Part shown: piece by piece, positions 9,383-17,205 of the stretch
Numbering within the stretch: the stretch's first letter is position 1
Layout: every line of letters begins with the position of its first letter
Source of the DNA: Piscinibacterium candidicorallinum
GTDB lineage: Bacteria; Pseudomonadota; Gammaproteobacteria; Burkholderiales; Burkholderiaceae_C
DNA: 64,000 bases
Assembly (NCBI RefSeq): GCF_047549485.1
Contig: NZ_CP180191.1
Location: 3,410,001-3,474,000, forward strand
Reading direction: 5' to 3'
The notes under the pieces: model-generated
What the model was told of the DNA's origin: nothing
The model's input: the letters and a program-made list of their open reading frames with translations, nothing else
Database searches by the model: none
Position numbers and translations under genes: made by a program

Positions 9383-9785
9383 GTCGGTGCCTCTGTCGTA
9401 CTGGCGGGCGCACCAAGGGCGGCGCTGCCCGGACGGCCGAAAGCTTCTTGTCCCGAAGCGGGGAGGCGATCGATGCGCCCCGTGAAGCCGGTCCGTACTC
9501 GTTGGACGGGAAAGTGTATCCACGATCCCCCGACCGGACGCTGCCTTTCTGCCGCGCACACCACGCCGGCACACTCAACTCCCAAGAAAGTGGTACAGCG
9601 GCTCTTTGTCTTGCCTGGTGCGCTCGTGCATACACGAACCACCACGGCGTCTGCGCAACAGCGATGCCTGGCGTCAACCCACCAAGCGCGGGCGCCGGAA
9701 ATGACAAACCCCGCCAGCGGGCGGGGTTCCAAAGCACAACCCCGCCGGCGGGCGGGGTTGGGGGGTTGTCGAGCAACCTCGTGGG
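9383..9785. other. 403-nt intergenic region between kinase and HiPIP genes
   Basis: No convincing coding region. Both neighbours are on the minus strand, so this holds the end of the HiPIP transcript (two tandem hairpins at 9707-9759) and presumably the promoter of the kinase-led T6SS regulatory run. No clear sigma-70 or sigma-54 promoter could be picked by eye. Confidence 0.6.
9707..9759 (-). terminator. Tandem GC-rich hairpins downstream of HiPIP
   Basis: Two nearly identical hairpins 31 nt apart. Stem AACCCCGCC at 9738-9746 pairs with GGCGGGGTT at 9751-9759, and the same stem occurs at 9707-9715 with 9720-9728. Each has a 4-nt loop. They lie 26 nt after the HiPIP stop codon on the same strand. 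T-tracts are weak, so termination is probable rather than certain. Confidence 0.6.
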
Positions 9786-10067
9786 TCAGGCCTTCTTGAC
9801 CCAGGCGGCGCACCAGCCGTTGGGGCTGATCTCGTTGTCGCCCGGGATGACCTTGCAACCGCCCGGGGACTTCGCGTCCTTGCCGGGCACAAACTGCATG
9901 CAACCGGCACAGTTGTTGCCGTTCTTGGGCGTGTCCTGATACTGCAGCGCCTTGCGGCTGGCGTCGTTCTTGGCGGCAGAGGCCTGCGTGGCCACGCCTG
10001 CCAGCGGCACTGCGACGGCGGTGATTGCAATACCCTTGAGCCAGGTACGACGGGAAATGTCAGCCAT
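9786..10067 (-). CDS. High-potential iron-sulfur protein (HiPIP)
   Basis: 93-residue periplasmic electron carrier with a [4Fe-4S] cluster. The start at 10067 has AAGGA 8 nt upstream. A Tat-type signal is visible (SRRTWLKG, hydrophobic core, TQASA cleavage), as expected for a cofactor protein folded before export. Four cysteines provide the cluster ligands: NNCAGCMQF, GGCKVIPG, NGWCAAW. HiPIPs shuttle electrons from the cytochrome bc1 complex to terminal oxidases or photosynthetic reaction centres; petABC is encoded at 57-60 kb in this window. It stands alone and ends in tandem hairpins. Confidence 0.93.
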   Translation of the reverse strand: MADISRRTWLKGIAITAVAVPLAGVATQASAAKNDASRKALQYQDTPKNGNNCAGCMQFVPGKDAKSPGGCKVIPGDNEISPNGWCAAWVKKA

Positions 10068-10247
10068 TGTGGATTCCTTGGAACGTTGGTTGCACTGCGA
10101 AGGTTGGGATGTCTTGACCGACGCCATGACGCCGGAGCGAACAACGCTATTCATTTAACGCTTTGGCCACGCAGCGGTGTACTGATCCGTAGCAGTTCAC
10201 TCGGTTATTTGTGACAGCGCGTCGCAACGCATCAGGGGCAAACAAGA

Positions 10248-10790
10248 ATGATTCTCGATTCTGACTACATCAAGGCACAGATCCGCACCGTGCGCGACTG
10301 GCCGCAGCCCGGCGTGATGTTTCGCGACATCACACCGCTGATGCAGGACCCCAAGACCTTTCGCGTGCTCATCGACCGCTTTGTGCACCGCTACATGGAT
10401 CAGAACATCGACCTGGTGGCCGGCATCGACGCGCGCGGCTTCATTCTGGGCAGCGTGCTGGCCTACAACCTGAACCGGGGCTTCGTGCCGATCCGCAAAA
10501 AGGGCAAGCTGCCGTTCGACACGATCGGCGAGGACTACGCGCTCGAATACGGCACCGCAACGGTGGAGGTGCACGCGGATGCGGCGCGCGCCGGGCAGCG
10601 CGTGCTCCTGGTGGACGACCTCATCGCCACGGGCGGCACCATGCTCGCCGGGGCACGTCTGCTGCAACGCCTGGGGGCGGAGGTGGTGGAAGCCACGGCA
10701 ATCGTCGATCTGCCGGATCTGGGCGGCAGTGAGCGACTGCGCGCTGGCGGGCTGGCCGTCTGGACGGTCTGCGCGTTCGAAGGACATTGA
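10248..10790 (+). CDS. apt: Adenine phosphoribosyltransferase
   Basis: Purine-salvage enzyme converting adenine and PRPP to AMP and pyrophosphate. The 180-residue cytosolic protein has the characteristic N-terminus (WPQPGVMFRDITPLM), the RGF segment GIDARGFILGS, and the PRPP-binding loop VLLVDDLIATGGT near residues 120-132. Length matches the family. It is followed after about 100 nt by a histidine-phosphatase-fold gene, with no evidence of coupling. Confidence 0.96.
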   Translation: MILDSDYIKAQIRTVRDWPQPGVMFRDITPLMQDPKTFRVLIDRFVHRYMDQNIDLVAGIDARGFILGSVLAYNLNRGFVPIRKKGKLPFDTIGEDYALEYGTATVEVHADAARAGQRVLLVDDLIATGGTMLAGARLLQRLGAEVVEATAIVDLPDLGGSERLRAGGLAVWTVCAFEGH

Positions 10791-10889
10791 CTCGCGCGGG
10801 CTGCGCACCTGCGGCAGGAGCGCACAGACGCTGCAAACCCGTAGCGCCACGCATTGACGCACCGCCAGCTGCATCGGCACGCTGGAGTC

Positions 10890-11501
10890 ATGCGCTCACC
10901 CCACACCTTCACCTTGCAGCGGTTCACGCCGCTACGCTTCGTCTTCATCTGCGCCCTGGTGCTCGCAGCGGCTATTCCCAGCACACGGGCCGCCGAGCTG
11001 AGCGAAGCCGATCTGCTCAAGCGCATCGCCCAAGGTGGCGTGGTGCTCATGGTGCGGCACGCGCAAACGGTATCGGGTATCGGCGATCCGCCGGGCTTCG
11101 ATCTCGCCAAGTGCGCCACGCAGCGCAACCTCGATGCACGCGGCCGGGATCAGGCGCGCGCGCTGGGTAGCCGGCTTGCACGGGCCGGCGTGCGCCCCAC
11201 GCGCGTGTTGAGTTCGGCCTGGTGCCGTTGCAAGGACACAGCGCAACTTGCATTCGGCAGCTACACCGTGCTGCCGGAGCTGAACAGCTTCTTCGAGGAC
11301 CGCCGCACTGAGCCTGCGCAGACCGCGGCGCTGCGTGAGCGGCTGGGCCGGCTCGCCACGACGGACATCGAAGTCTGGGTCACGCATCAAGTGAACATCC
11401 AGGCGCTGGCGGGGGTTTCGCCGGCCATGGGCGAGACCGTGGTTCTGGCCGCCGGGCAACCCGTTCGGGTGCTGGGGCGCCTGGCGCAACCCGTCCCGTA
11501 A
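10890..11501 (+). CDS. Exported histidine-phosphatase superfamily protein
   Basis: 203-residue protein of the phosphoglycerate-mutase-like fold. It has an N-terminal signal sequence (FVFICALVLAAAIPSTRAAEL). The catalytic RHG-like motif reads MVRHAQT. Downstream conserved elements include LSSAWCRCKDTAQLAFG and the second histidine in WVTHQVNIQAL. The ATG at 10890 is preceded by GGAG at short spacing; an in-frame TTG at 10854 is an alternative. The substrate is unknown. Related exported proteins are annotated only as histidine phosphatase family. No operon partner is evident. Confidence 0.8.
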   Translation: MRSPHTFTLQRFTPLRFVFICALVLAAAIPSTRAAELSEADLLKRIAQGGVVLMVRHAQTVSGIGDPPGFDLAKCATQRNLDARGRDQARALGSRLARAGVRPTRVLSSAWCRCKDTAQLAFGSYTVLPELNSFFEDRRTEPAQTAALRERLGRLATTDIEVWVTHQVNIQALAGVSPAMGETVVLAAGQPVRVLGRLAQPVP

Positions 11502-11717
11502 ACCTTCCTATCGGACAAGGTTGCGAAACGCGCATCCACCCTGCTGCGTGGCCGATACAGGGCTGTTCGGCCTTCCCCCAACTTGGGGACATTTCGCGCC
11601 AGAGCGAACAACTTTCGTGATGAACTGAAGCCATCGTTTCGCGTGGCTGCGATCCGAGCGGACCTGCCGAGACAGGCAGGCCGCACTGGAGCCAAGAAAG
11701 TGCAACAGGGGACTTGA

Positions 11718-11975
11718 ATGAATCTTCTCAATCTAGGCGGCGTGGTACGCGCCGAGCGCGTCCGTCAGGGGCTGACGCAGCGCCAGCTGGCCGAGCGCTC
11801 CGGCGTCTCTTACCAGCAGATCTCGCTGATCGAATCAGGGCGCGTTGATCCGCGCGTCACCTCGCTCATGGCGCTTGCCGGCGCCTTGGGCATGCGCGTG
11901 GCCCTCACCGGGGTGGACGCGACGAGCAGCGCAGGCGTCGGCGCCGGAACCATGCGTCAGGCCGCTGCGGCCTGA
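11718..11975 (+). CDS. Small XRE-family helix-turn-helix regulator
   Basis: 85-residue DNA-binding protein, essentially a single HTH_XRE domain (VRAERVRQGLTQRQLAERSG, then VSYQQISLIESGRVDPRVTS). A good AGGGGA ribosome site lies 7 nt upstream of the ATG. The gene is monocistronic: a strong terminator follows at 11995-12019. It resembles HipB-type antitoxin regulators, but no toxin gene is adjacent, so it is called only as a regulator. The 216 nt upstream of it hold nothing recognisable. Confidence 0.82.
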   Translation: MNLLNLGGVVRAERVRQGLTQRQLAERSGVSYQQISLIESGRVDPRVTSLMALAGALGMRVALTGVDATSSAGVGAGTMRQAAAA

Positions 11976-11994
11976 TCGCAACGTTTCCGCATCC

Positions 11995-12019
11995 AAGGCC
12001 GGGCTTGCCCGGCCTTTTT
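11995..12019 (+). terminator. Rho-independent terminator of the XRE gene
   Basis: Stem GGCCGGGC / GCCCGGCC (11997-12004 with 12007-12014), extended by AA/TT, followed by TTTTTGCTTTTT. It lies 20 nt after the stop codon. Confidence 0.9.
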
Positions 12020-12062
12020 GCTTTTTGATGCTGCACGCATGGCCGTACGGGTGCGCCGCGCG

Positions 12063-12090
12063 GGAACTTCCTGCACACCCGGCGCAATAT
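12063..12090 (+). promoter_or_regulatory. Candidate ECF-type autoregulatory promoter
   Basis: A GGAACTT hexamer-plus-one at 12063-12069 matches the -35 element recognised by RpoE-like sigma factors. It lies about 55 nt upstream of the sigma gene and downstream of the preceding terminator. The -10 side is less clear (an AATAT at 12086-12090, 16 nt further). The match was seen by eye only. Confidence 0.4.
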
Positions 12091-12125
12091 GCAGGTAGAT
12101 AACGCTCTCGACTGCCCTGCCTGCC

Positions 12126-12818
12126 GTGGACTTGACCCACCCCTCTGCCCATACCGACGCCGCGATTGCCCAGCGTATTGCCGAAGGCGATCGCAGTGCG
12201 CTGGCGCAGCTGTATGCGCGAGAGTCCGGCCCGGTGTACCGCTACTGCCTGGCGCTGTGTGGCAACCCCAGCTGGGCGGCCGATGCCATGCAGGACGCGT
12301 TTCTCGCCTTCGTCAGCAAGCCGCAGGGCTATGACGCTGCACGCGCGCCGCTGGCCGCCTACCTGGCCGGCATTGCGCGGCACGCCGTGCTTGCGCACCT
12401 GCGCCATCAGGACCGCGAGACGCCCACGGACGACGATTCCGCCGCCTGGGACGACAGCGCGGCAGCCACCGCCGAGCACGAACCGGCCAGCCTGCTGATC
12501 ACCCGGCAGGGTGTGGATGCGCTGATGCGCGCCATCGCCGCGCTGCCGGTGGTGTTTCGGGAAGCGGTGATCCTGGTGGAGCTGCAGGAACGCAGCTACG
12601 CGGAGGCCGCGGCGATTGCCGGCATCGAACTCAACACCCTGCGCACACGACTGCATCGCGGCCGGGCCCGGCTTGCCGCGATGCTGGCGCCGGCCGAGCG
12701 CCCGCAGCAGCGCACGCGGCCCGCCGCAGCGTCATCGGCGCTTGCTGCGACTCAAGACCCCCGCGCACTTGGCGTCGATCTCGCGCACCCTTCCCCGACC
12801 CAGGAGGCCTCGTCATGA
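12126..12818 (+). CDS. ECF-type RNA polymerase sigma factor
   Basis: 230-residue sigma-70-family protein with region 2 near residues 20-85 (LYARESGPVYRYCLALCGN, AADAMQDAFLAFV) and region 4 near 140-185 (LPVVFREAVILVELQERSYAEAAAIAG, LNTLRTRLHRGRARLAAML). A GTG start is used; no strong ribosome site is seen. The stop codon overlaps the next gene's start (ATGA), which couples translation to a probable anti-sigma protein. A GGAACTT element upstream suggests self-activation. It probably controls the following two envelope genes. The C-terminal 40 residues after region 4 are Ala/Pro-rich. Confidence 0.88.
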   Translation: MDLTHPSAHTDAAIAQRIAEGDRSALAQLYARESGPVYRYCLALCGNPSWAADAMQDAFLAFVSKPQGYDAARAPLAAYLAGIARHAVLAHLRHQDRETPTDDDSAAWDDSAAATAEHEPASLLITRQGVDALMRAIAALPVVFREAVILVELQERSYAEAAAIAGIELNTLRTRLHRGRARLAAMLAPAERPQQRTRPAAASSALAATQDPRALGVDLAHPSPTQEASS

Positions 12819-13408
12819 CGGCACCTGCCCCAGACACCCAGACCCCACCCTCGGCCAGCGCCGACACGCAAACGCTTGCCGCCGCATTCAGCGTCGCACG
12901 CCAATTCATGGCGCACGACGCTGCCTGGCAGCCGCCGGAACACGCGCAGGCCAGCGTGCTTGCCGCGTTCGACCGACTGCATCCCCAACCCGCTGCGGCC
13001 GGCGCAAGGCCGCGCACCGGCGGCTGGCTGCCGACCTGGCTGCGCAGCGTGCTGCAGTCGCCCTGGGGTCTGGCGGCCACGGCGGCATCGATCTTTGCCG
13101 TGAGCGTGCTGGCCCTGAACGTGGTGCATGTTCAGAGCGAGCGGGCAGGCGCGCAGATCGCCGCTTCGGCCACGCAGATGGCGCAGAACCTCGCCAGCTA
13201 CGCCAGCAGCTCGGGCTTTGTGCCCCTGGTGTCGCAGTCCGAGCTGGCACAGGACCCGGCCGGCTGGCTGGTGCCTGCGGAGATGCCGCGCGCCCAGCTC
13301 GCGGCGCTCGGCCTGCCCTTTGACCCGTCGCGGGCCGATGAGTCCGTGCGCGCCGAACTGCTCATCAATGCCCAGGGCGCCGTGCTTGCCGTGCGCGTCG
13401 TCCAGTAA
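12815..13408 (+). CDS. Single-pass membrane protein, probable anti-sigma factor
   Basis: 197 residues with one transmembrane helix near 83-103 (GLAATAASIFAVSVLALNVV), a cytosolic N-terminal half and a periplasmic C-terminal half. No domain was recognised outright. The call rests on position: it starts inside the stop of an ECF sigma gene (4-nt overlap), has one TM helix, and has an N-terminal segment of the size that binds sigma factors. It lacks an obvious zinc-binding anti-sigma HxxxCxxC motif. The next gene encodes a secreted protein. Confidence 0.6.
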   Translation: MTAPAPDTQTPPSASADTQTLAAAFSVARQFMAHDAAWQPPEHAQASVLAAFDRLHPQPAAAGARPRTGGWLPTWLRSVLQSPWGLAATAASIFAVSVLALNVVHVQSERAGAQIAASATQMAQNLASYASSSGFVPLVSQSELAQDPAGWLVPAEMPRAQLAALGLPFDPSRADESVRAELLINAQGAVLAVRVVQ

Positions 13409-13447
13409 GCCGCTTCAACTGTTCACTTGCTTCCTCAGGAGCCGATC

Positions 13448-14686
13448 ATGACCCCGACCCTGCCAACCTTCCGGCCGCGCACCTCCACCCTCGCCGCCGC
13501 ACTTGCGCTTGCCACTCTGGCACCTGCGCTGTGCGTGCAGGCGCAAGAGCGTGACGCCGCCGCCGCGCTGGCCGATCTGCGCATGATGGCCGATGCCGCT
13601 GCGCTCATGCCCCTGTCGCTCACCGGCTCGGCCGTGCAGATGGCCGGCACCGAAATGGGCAGCCGCCGCCGCGTGACCGGCGCCCCCTACTGCGCCGATG
13701 CCGTGAGCGAAAGCGCACAGATCCTCGCTGACGGCAACCGCATCAGCCGCAAGACCACCACGCGCCTGTGCCGCGATGGCGAGGGCCGCACCCGCCAGGA
13801 AATCGAGCGCAACGGCAACACCCGCATCTTCATCCACGACCCCGTGGCGCGCGCGCAGTGGGCGCTGGACCCCGCCAACAAGACGGCGGTACGCCTGGAC
13901 CGCGGCCCCAACTGGCAGATGGGCGACCCGGCCGCGCGCCTGCAGCCCATGCCCGGCCATGACGACGAATGGCGCAAGTACGCCGAGCGCATGCGCGAAT
14001 GGGCCCAACAGTTCCGCGAGCGCGTACGCGGCGAGGCCAGCACCACCTCCACCAAGCCCGCAGCACCCGCGGCGCCCGCCGCAGCCGCAGACAGCACGCC
14101 CACGCCAGTCGTGATCAGCGAAGTCAGCACCGGCCCCGGCGGCAACACCACCGTCAGCCGCGAAGTCCGGGTCTATCGCATTGGCGACCCGAACGCGATG
14201 GCGCCGCACAGCGGCCCCATGCCGCCGATGCCGCCCATGCCGCCGATGGGTGCCATGCAGCCGATGCCCCCCATGCCGCCCATGCCCGCCAACATCCAGA
14301 TCTTCGGCGGCGACGGCCCCATGCGCTTCGCCCCGCCGCGCGGCGAAGGGGTCAGCACCTCGCTGGGCAGCAAGGAGATCGAAGGCGTGCGCGCCAACGG
14401 CGAGCGCACCACCTGGACGATCGAAGCCGGCAAGATCGGCAACGAGAAGCCCATCAACATCACCCGCGAGCGCTGGACCTCGCCCGACCTCATGCTCACC
14501 CTGCTCTCGCGCGACTTCGATCCGCGCGCCGGCGAGTCCACCTACCAGCTCAGGAACCTGAAGCGCGGCGAACCCGACGCCAACCTCTTCAAGGTGCCCG
14601 CCGGCTATACCGTGCGCGAAGCCCCGCGTCCGCCCATGCCACCCATGCCGCCGGCCGCGCCCGCAGCCCCGGCCCAGAAGGGGTAA
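13448..14686 (+). CDS. Secreted Met/Pro-rich protein of the ECF operon
   Basis: 412-residue exported protein of unknown function. The ATG at 13448 has AGGAG 7 nt upstream, and the signal peptide ends near QAQE. The mature part contains a beta-type region with charged repeats (residues 60-200). A Met/Pro repeat follows around 255-285 (PPMPPMPPMPPMGAMQPM type), then another conserved-looking region, and a second PPMPPMPP tract at the C-terminus. Clustered methionines in a secreted protein can bind copper or act as an oxidant sink, but neither is shown here. It lies 39 nt after the probable anti-sigma gene, so it is likely a target of the sigma factor. Confidence 0.6.
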   Translation: MTPTLPTFRPRTSTLAAALALATLAPALCVQAQERDAAAALADLRMMADAAALMPLSLTGSAVQMAGTEMGSRRRVTGAPYCADAVSESAQILADGNRISRKTTTRLCRDGEGRTRQEIERNGNTRIFIHDPVARAQWALDPANKTAVRLDRGPNWQMGDPAARLQPMPGHDDEWRKYAERMREWAQQFRERVRGEASTTSTKPAAPAAPAAAADSTPTPVVISEVSTGPGGNTTVSREVRVYRIGDPNAMAPHSGPMPPMPPMPPMGAMQPMPPMPPMPANIQIFGGDGPMRFAPPRGEGVSTSLGSKEIEGVRANGERTTWTIEAGKIGNEKPINITRERWTSPDLMLTLLSRDFDPRAGESTYQLRNLKRGEPDANLFKVPAGYTVREAPRPPMPPMPPAAPAAPAQKG

Positions 14687-15021
14687 CGCGACAAGGCCTT
14701 CCGCTTGTTCGCGGGTTTCGACGATCACCGCTTGGCGCGCGGACACGGGGTCGAGCCAGGTCACGGGTGAGCACGGCTCGCCACCGGCGCAACCCGCGTG
14801 CAGTCTGGCATGTGTTTCCGCTTGTCTGGTGCGGTTCTCCAGCCACTTTGGCCTGAAGAGCCGCACCAGAAGCGCGTCTCGCTGTTAGATCCCGGGCGTT
14901 GAGCCCACCCCCGCGCTTTCCAATTCAGCTAGAGCCGCACCGCGCCGCTTCCGCTGCAGCAGTGCCCGCTGGTACAACCCCGGGCAGCACGCCGTGTGCT
15001 TGTTCTTGAAGGGAGGTGATC
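14687..15021. other. 335-nt intergenic region carrying repeat copy A
   Basis: No gene is supported. It holds a degraded TTCCGCTTGTTCGCGG segment at 14701-14716, a REP-like palindrome at 14815-14870, and the ribosome site of the next small gene. A promoter for that gene must lie after 14870 but was not identified. Confidence 0.6.
14815..14870 (+). repeat. REP-like intergenic palindrome, copy A
   Basis: Begins TTTCCGCTTGTC. It then forms a 20-bp imperfect stem: TCTGGTGCGG (14825-14834) pairs perfectly with CCGCACCAGA (14861-14870), the inner part pairs with two mismatches, and the loop is ACTTTG. The same loop and inner stem occur at 52.1 kb. It lies downstream of the 3' end of the ECF operon. 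Confidence 0.75.
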
Positions 15022-15222
15022 GTGAAGAAACTGTTGACCGCTGTGGTGTCCGCTGCGCTGGTGGCCGCCCCCTTGGCGCTGAGCCCGGTTGCCGTGTCTG
15101 CAAAGACCGAAAAGCAGGTTCGCGACGAGAACAAGGCCAAGGCCTACAAGGCCAAGCAAGCCGAGAAGAAAGCCGAGAAGAAAGCCGCCAAGGCCCAGGC
15201 CAAGGCCGCAAAGAAGAAGTGA
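15022..15222 (+). CDS. Small secreted Lys/Ala-rich peptide
   Basis: 66-residue product. The GTG at 15022 is chosen because GGAGG lies 5 nt upstream; the in-frame GTG at 15016 overlaps that site. A clear signal peptide (KKLLTAVVSAALVAAPLALS ... SAK) is followed by a highly charged tail of Lys/Ala/Glu repeats (KAYKAKQAEKKAEKKAAKA), likely helical or disordered. No family is recognised; similar basic Ala-rich exported peptides occur in many proteobacteria without known role. It is monocistronic and ends at a strong terminator. Confidence 0.65.
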   Translation: MKKLLTAVVSAALVAAPLALSPVAVSAKTEKQVRDENKAKAYKAKQAEKKAEKKAAKAQAKAAKKK

Positions 15223-15272
15223 CATCACACTTGCGCGACCCGGCCTGACCGCCGGGGATCGCCAGGCACTCG

Positions 15273-15299
15273 AACGCCCACCGCTTGGTGGGCGTTTTT
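15273..15299 (+). terminator. Rho-independent terminator of the Lys/Ala-rich peptide gene
   Basis: Ten-base stem AACGCCCACC (15273-15282) with GGTGGGCGTT (15287-15296), loop GCTT, then a T-tract. It is 50 nt after the stop codon. Confidence 0.92.
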
Positions 15300-15323
15300 C
15301 ATGCTGCGGCGCCTTCGAAAGTG

Positions 15324-15380
15324 CTTTCCGCTTGCCTGGAGCGGGTTTTCAGGCGATTTGGCTTGGAAAGCCGCTTCCAG
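15324..15380 (+). repeat. REP-like intergenic palindrome, copy B
   Basis: CTTTCCGCTTGCCTGG followed by GCGGGTTTTCAGGC, loop GATTTG, then GCTTGGAAAGCCGC and TTCCAG. It shows the same left arm, stem layout and loop spacing as copies A and E. It sits between two convergent genes. Confidence 0.72.
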
Positions 15381-15401
15381 AGCCAACCTAGCGATCGGCA
15401 G

Positions 15402-15917
15402 TCAGCCTGCTTGCCCTGGGTGAGGCAGCGAGTACGCGTAGGCAATCAACATGGCCACGACCGTTGCAATCATCACGATCACACTTACCAACCGACCAAA
15501 CCTTGCATCCACGAAGCAGACGGCCGACACGTATAGCCCTACCGAGCAGATCGCTGCCGTACCCTCGAACGAAGAGAACGACAGTGGCGACACGCACATC
15601 GCGATACCCACGCACGACAGCAAGACCAAAGCTAGCTGCTGACCCAGTGCATCGGTACTTCCTCGCGCCAAGTAGAGGATCGCAGCAGCAACGAGAACGA
15701 GGGGACTCGCTAGCCGCGCCCACCCTTGCTGCCAAGGCACTGTCTCATGCGTCGCTACCCAGCGACCTATGCTGAATACCTCGATCTTCCCCTCTGTAGC
15801 CGCAGACCATACAGCGAAGAACGCCGAGATCAGCGAGGGAACCAGGAGCAGCACAACGCCCAGCAAGGCGGGCCGCCGAAGGTTACGGATGAACTCCGCG
15901 ATCGAAGGATTTTGCAT
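15402..15917 (-). CDS. Unrecognised small integral membrane protein
   Basis: 171 residues with about four predicted transmembrane helices (near 18-38, 68-86, 93-115 and 140-162, for example LLGVVLLLVPSLISAFFAVW and VSVIVMIATVVAMLIAYAYS). No domain or motif is recognised. Its base composition is visibly less GC-rich than the flanking genes, which hints at an accessory origin. It converges with the Lys/Ala-rich peptide gene and lies 50 nt downstream of a PLP-enzyme gene. Function unknown. Confidence 0.6.
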   Translation of the reverse strand: MQNPSIAEFIRNLRRPALLGVVLLLVPSLISAFFAVWSAATEGKIEVFSIGRWVATHETVPWQQGWARLASPLVLVAAAILYLARGSTDALGQQLALVLLSCVGIAMCVSPLSFSSFEGTAAICSVGLYVSAVCFVDARFGRLVSVIVMIATVVAMLIAYAYSLPHPGQAG

Positions 15918-15968
15918 CGTTGAGTGCTGTGTCTGTTGGAGGGAGCGACGACGGTTCGCGTGTAGTGC

Positions 15969-16964
15969 TCACCCCATCGCATGCTGATACCCAAACAAGC
16001 CCACGCTTCCCCCGGTATGCAGGAACACCACGTTCTCGTGCTTGCCGAAGAAGCCCTTGCCGATGAGGTCGATCAGGCCGTGCATGCCCTTGCCTGAGTA
16101 GACGGGGTCGAGCAGGATGCCCTCGGTCTGGGCGACCTGCGTGAGCGCGGACCACATGCCGGGGGTGGGCAGGCCGTAGCCAGGGCCGACATAGTCGCAG
16201 TTGGCGCGCACGTCTTCGCGCTTGACCACGCCGGGTGCGTCCAGCAGGTGGGCGGTGCGTTCGGAGAGGTCGAAGACCTTGGCCTCCTGTGCCTCGCGCG
16301 CGGCGCGTACGCCGATGCCCAGCACGGGAATGCCGCTGTTCAGGGCCTGCAGGCCGGCCACCAGCCCGGCCTGGGTGCCGGCGCTGCCCGTGGCGTGCAC
16401 CAGCCAGTCGATGCGCAGGCCGATGTCATTGGCCTGGGCGAGCAACTCCAGCGCGCAGTTCACATAGCCCAGCGCGCCCACGGGGTTGGAGCCGCCGCCA
16501 GGGATGAGATAAGGCTTGCCACCGGCGGCGCGCACCTTCTCGCCGGCTGCGGCCAGGGCGGCGTCCATGTTGGTGCCGGACGGGACGTGTTCGTAAGTGG
16601 CACCGAGCACGCGGTCGAGCAGGACGTTGCCGCCCTCGCGGTAGTCGCTGCTCGCAATGCCGGTGCGGTCTTCCAGCACGAGGTGGCACTTCAGGCCGAG
16701 GAAGGCGGCGGCCGCGGCGGTCTGGCGGGCGTGGTTGGATTGCGTCGCGCCGTGGGTGAGCACGGTGTCTGCGCCCTGGGCCACGGCCTCGGCCATGAGC
16801 CATTCGAGCTTGCGGGTCTTGTTGCCGCCGCTGGCCAGGCCCGTGCAGTCGTCGCGCTTGATCCAGAGCTTGGGCCCACCCAAGGCGGCAGACAGGCGCT
16901 CCATGGGTTCCAGCGGCGTCGGGAAGTGGCCGAGGCGGATGCGGGGGAATCGGGCGAGGTGCAT
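15969..16964 (-). CDS. PLP-dependent D-cysteine desulfhydrase / ACC-deaminase family enzyme
   Basis: 331-residue tryptophan-synthase-beta-fold PLP enzyme. The N-terminus (FPRIRLGHFPTPLEPMERLS), the PLP lysine in SGGNKTRKLEW (near residue 50), THGATQSNHARQ and the phosphate loop TGSAGTQAGL are all present. The family includes D-cysteine desulfhydrase (DcyD), which yields pyruvate, ammonia and H2S, and L-cysteate sulfo-lyase (CuyA). Sequence alone does not separate these from ACC deaminase. GGAG lies 6 nt upstream of the ATG. No sulfur-metabolism gene is adjacent. Confidence 0.85.
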   Translation of the reverse strand: MHLARFPRIRLGHFPTPLEPMERLSAALGGPKLWIKRDDCTGLASGGNKTRKLEWLMAEAVAQGADTVLTHGATQSNHARQTAAAAAFLGLKCHLVLEDRTGIASSDYREGGNVLLDRVLGATYEHVPSGTNMDAALAAAGEKVRAAGGKPYLIPGGGSNPVGALGYVNCALELLAQANDIGLRIDWLVHATGSAGTQAGLVAGLQALNSGIPVLGIGVRAAREAQEAKVFDLSERTAHLLDAPGVVKREDVRANCDYVGPGYGLPTPGMWSALTQVAQTEGILLDPVYSGKGMHGLIDLIGKGFFGKHENVVFLHTGGSVGLFGYQHAMG

Positions 16965-17205
16965 GGCGGCTCCGTGCGGGTGAATGGGTCATCAGGCTGG
17001 CGGCGAGCGTAACGCGCCGGCTGCGCCGCAGATGTCGGATGCGCAACTGTGCCGTTCAGCAGACCGCTTCGCGCCCAACGGAACACGCGCCTGCATCCAA
17101 ATGCGACTGCGGGCCGTACAGGGGTGCATGGGCCGGGGATAGATCGATCCGGCTGGCCCGACCCGCATCACATTCACCCCAAACCTGACCCGAAGGACGC
17201 TCTTC

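Noticed and set aside
11718..11975. HipB-like antitoxin of a toxin-antitoxin pair
   Set aside because: No toxin gene follows; a strong terminator lies 20 nt after the stop.
14218..14290. The PPM codon repeats as a CRISPR-like or tandem DNA repeat
   Set aside because: It is an in-frame coding repeat (CCGATGCCGCCCATG type), explained by the Met/Pro-rich protein.
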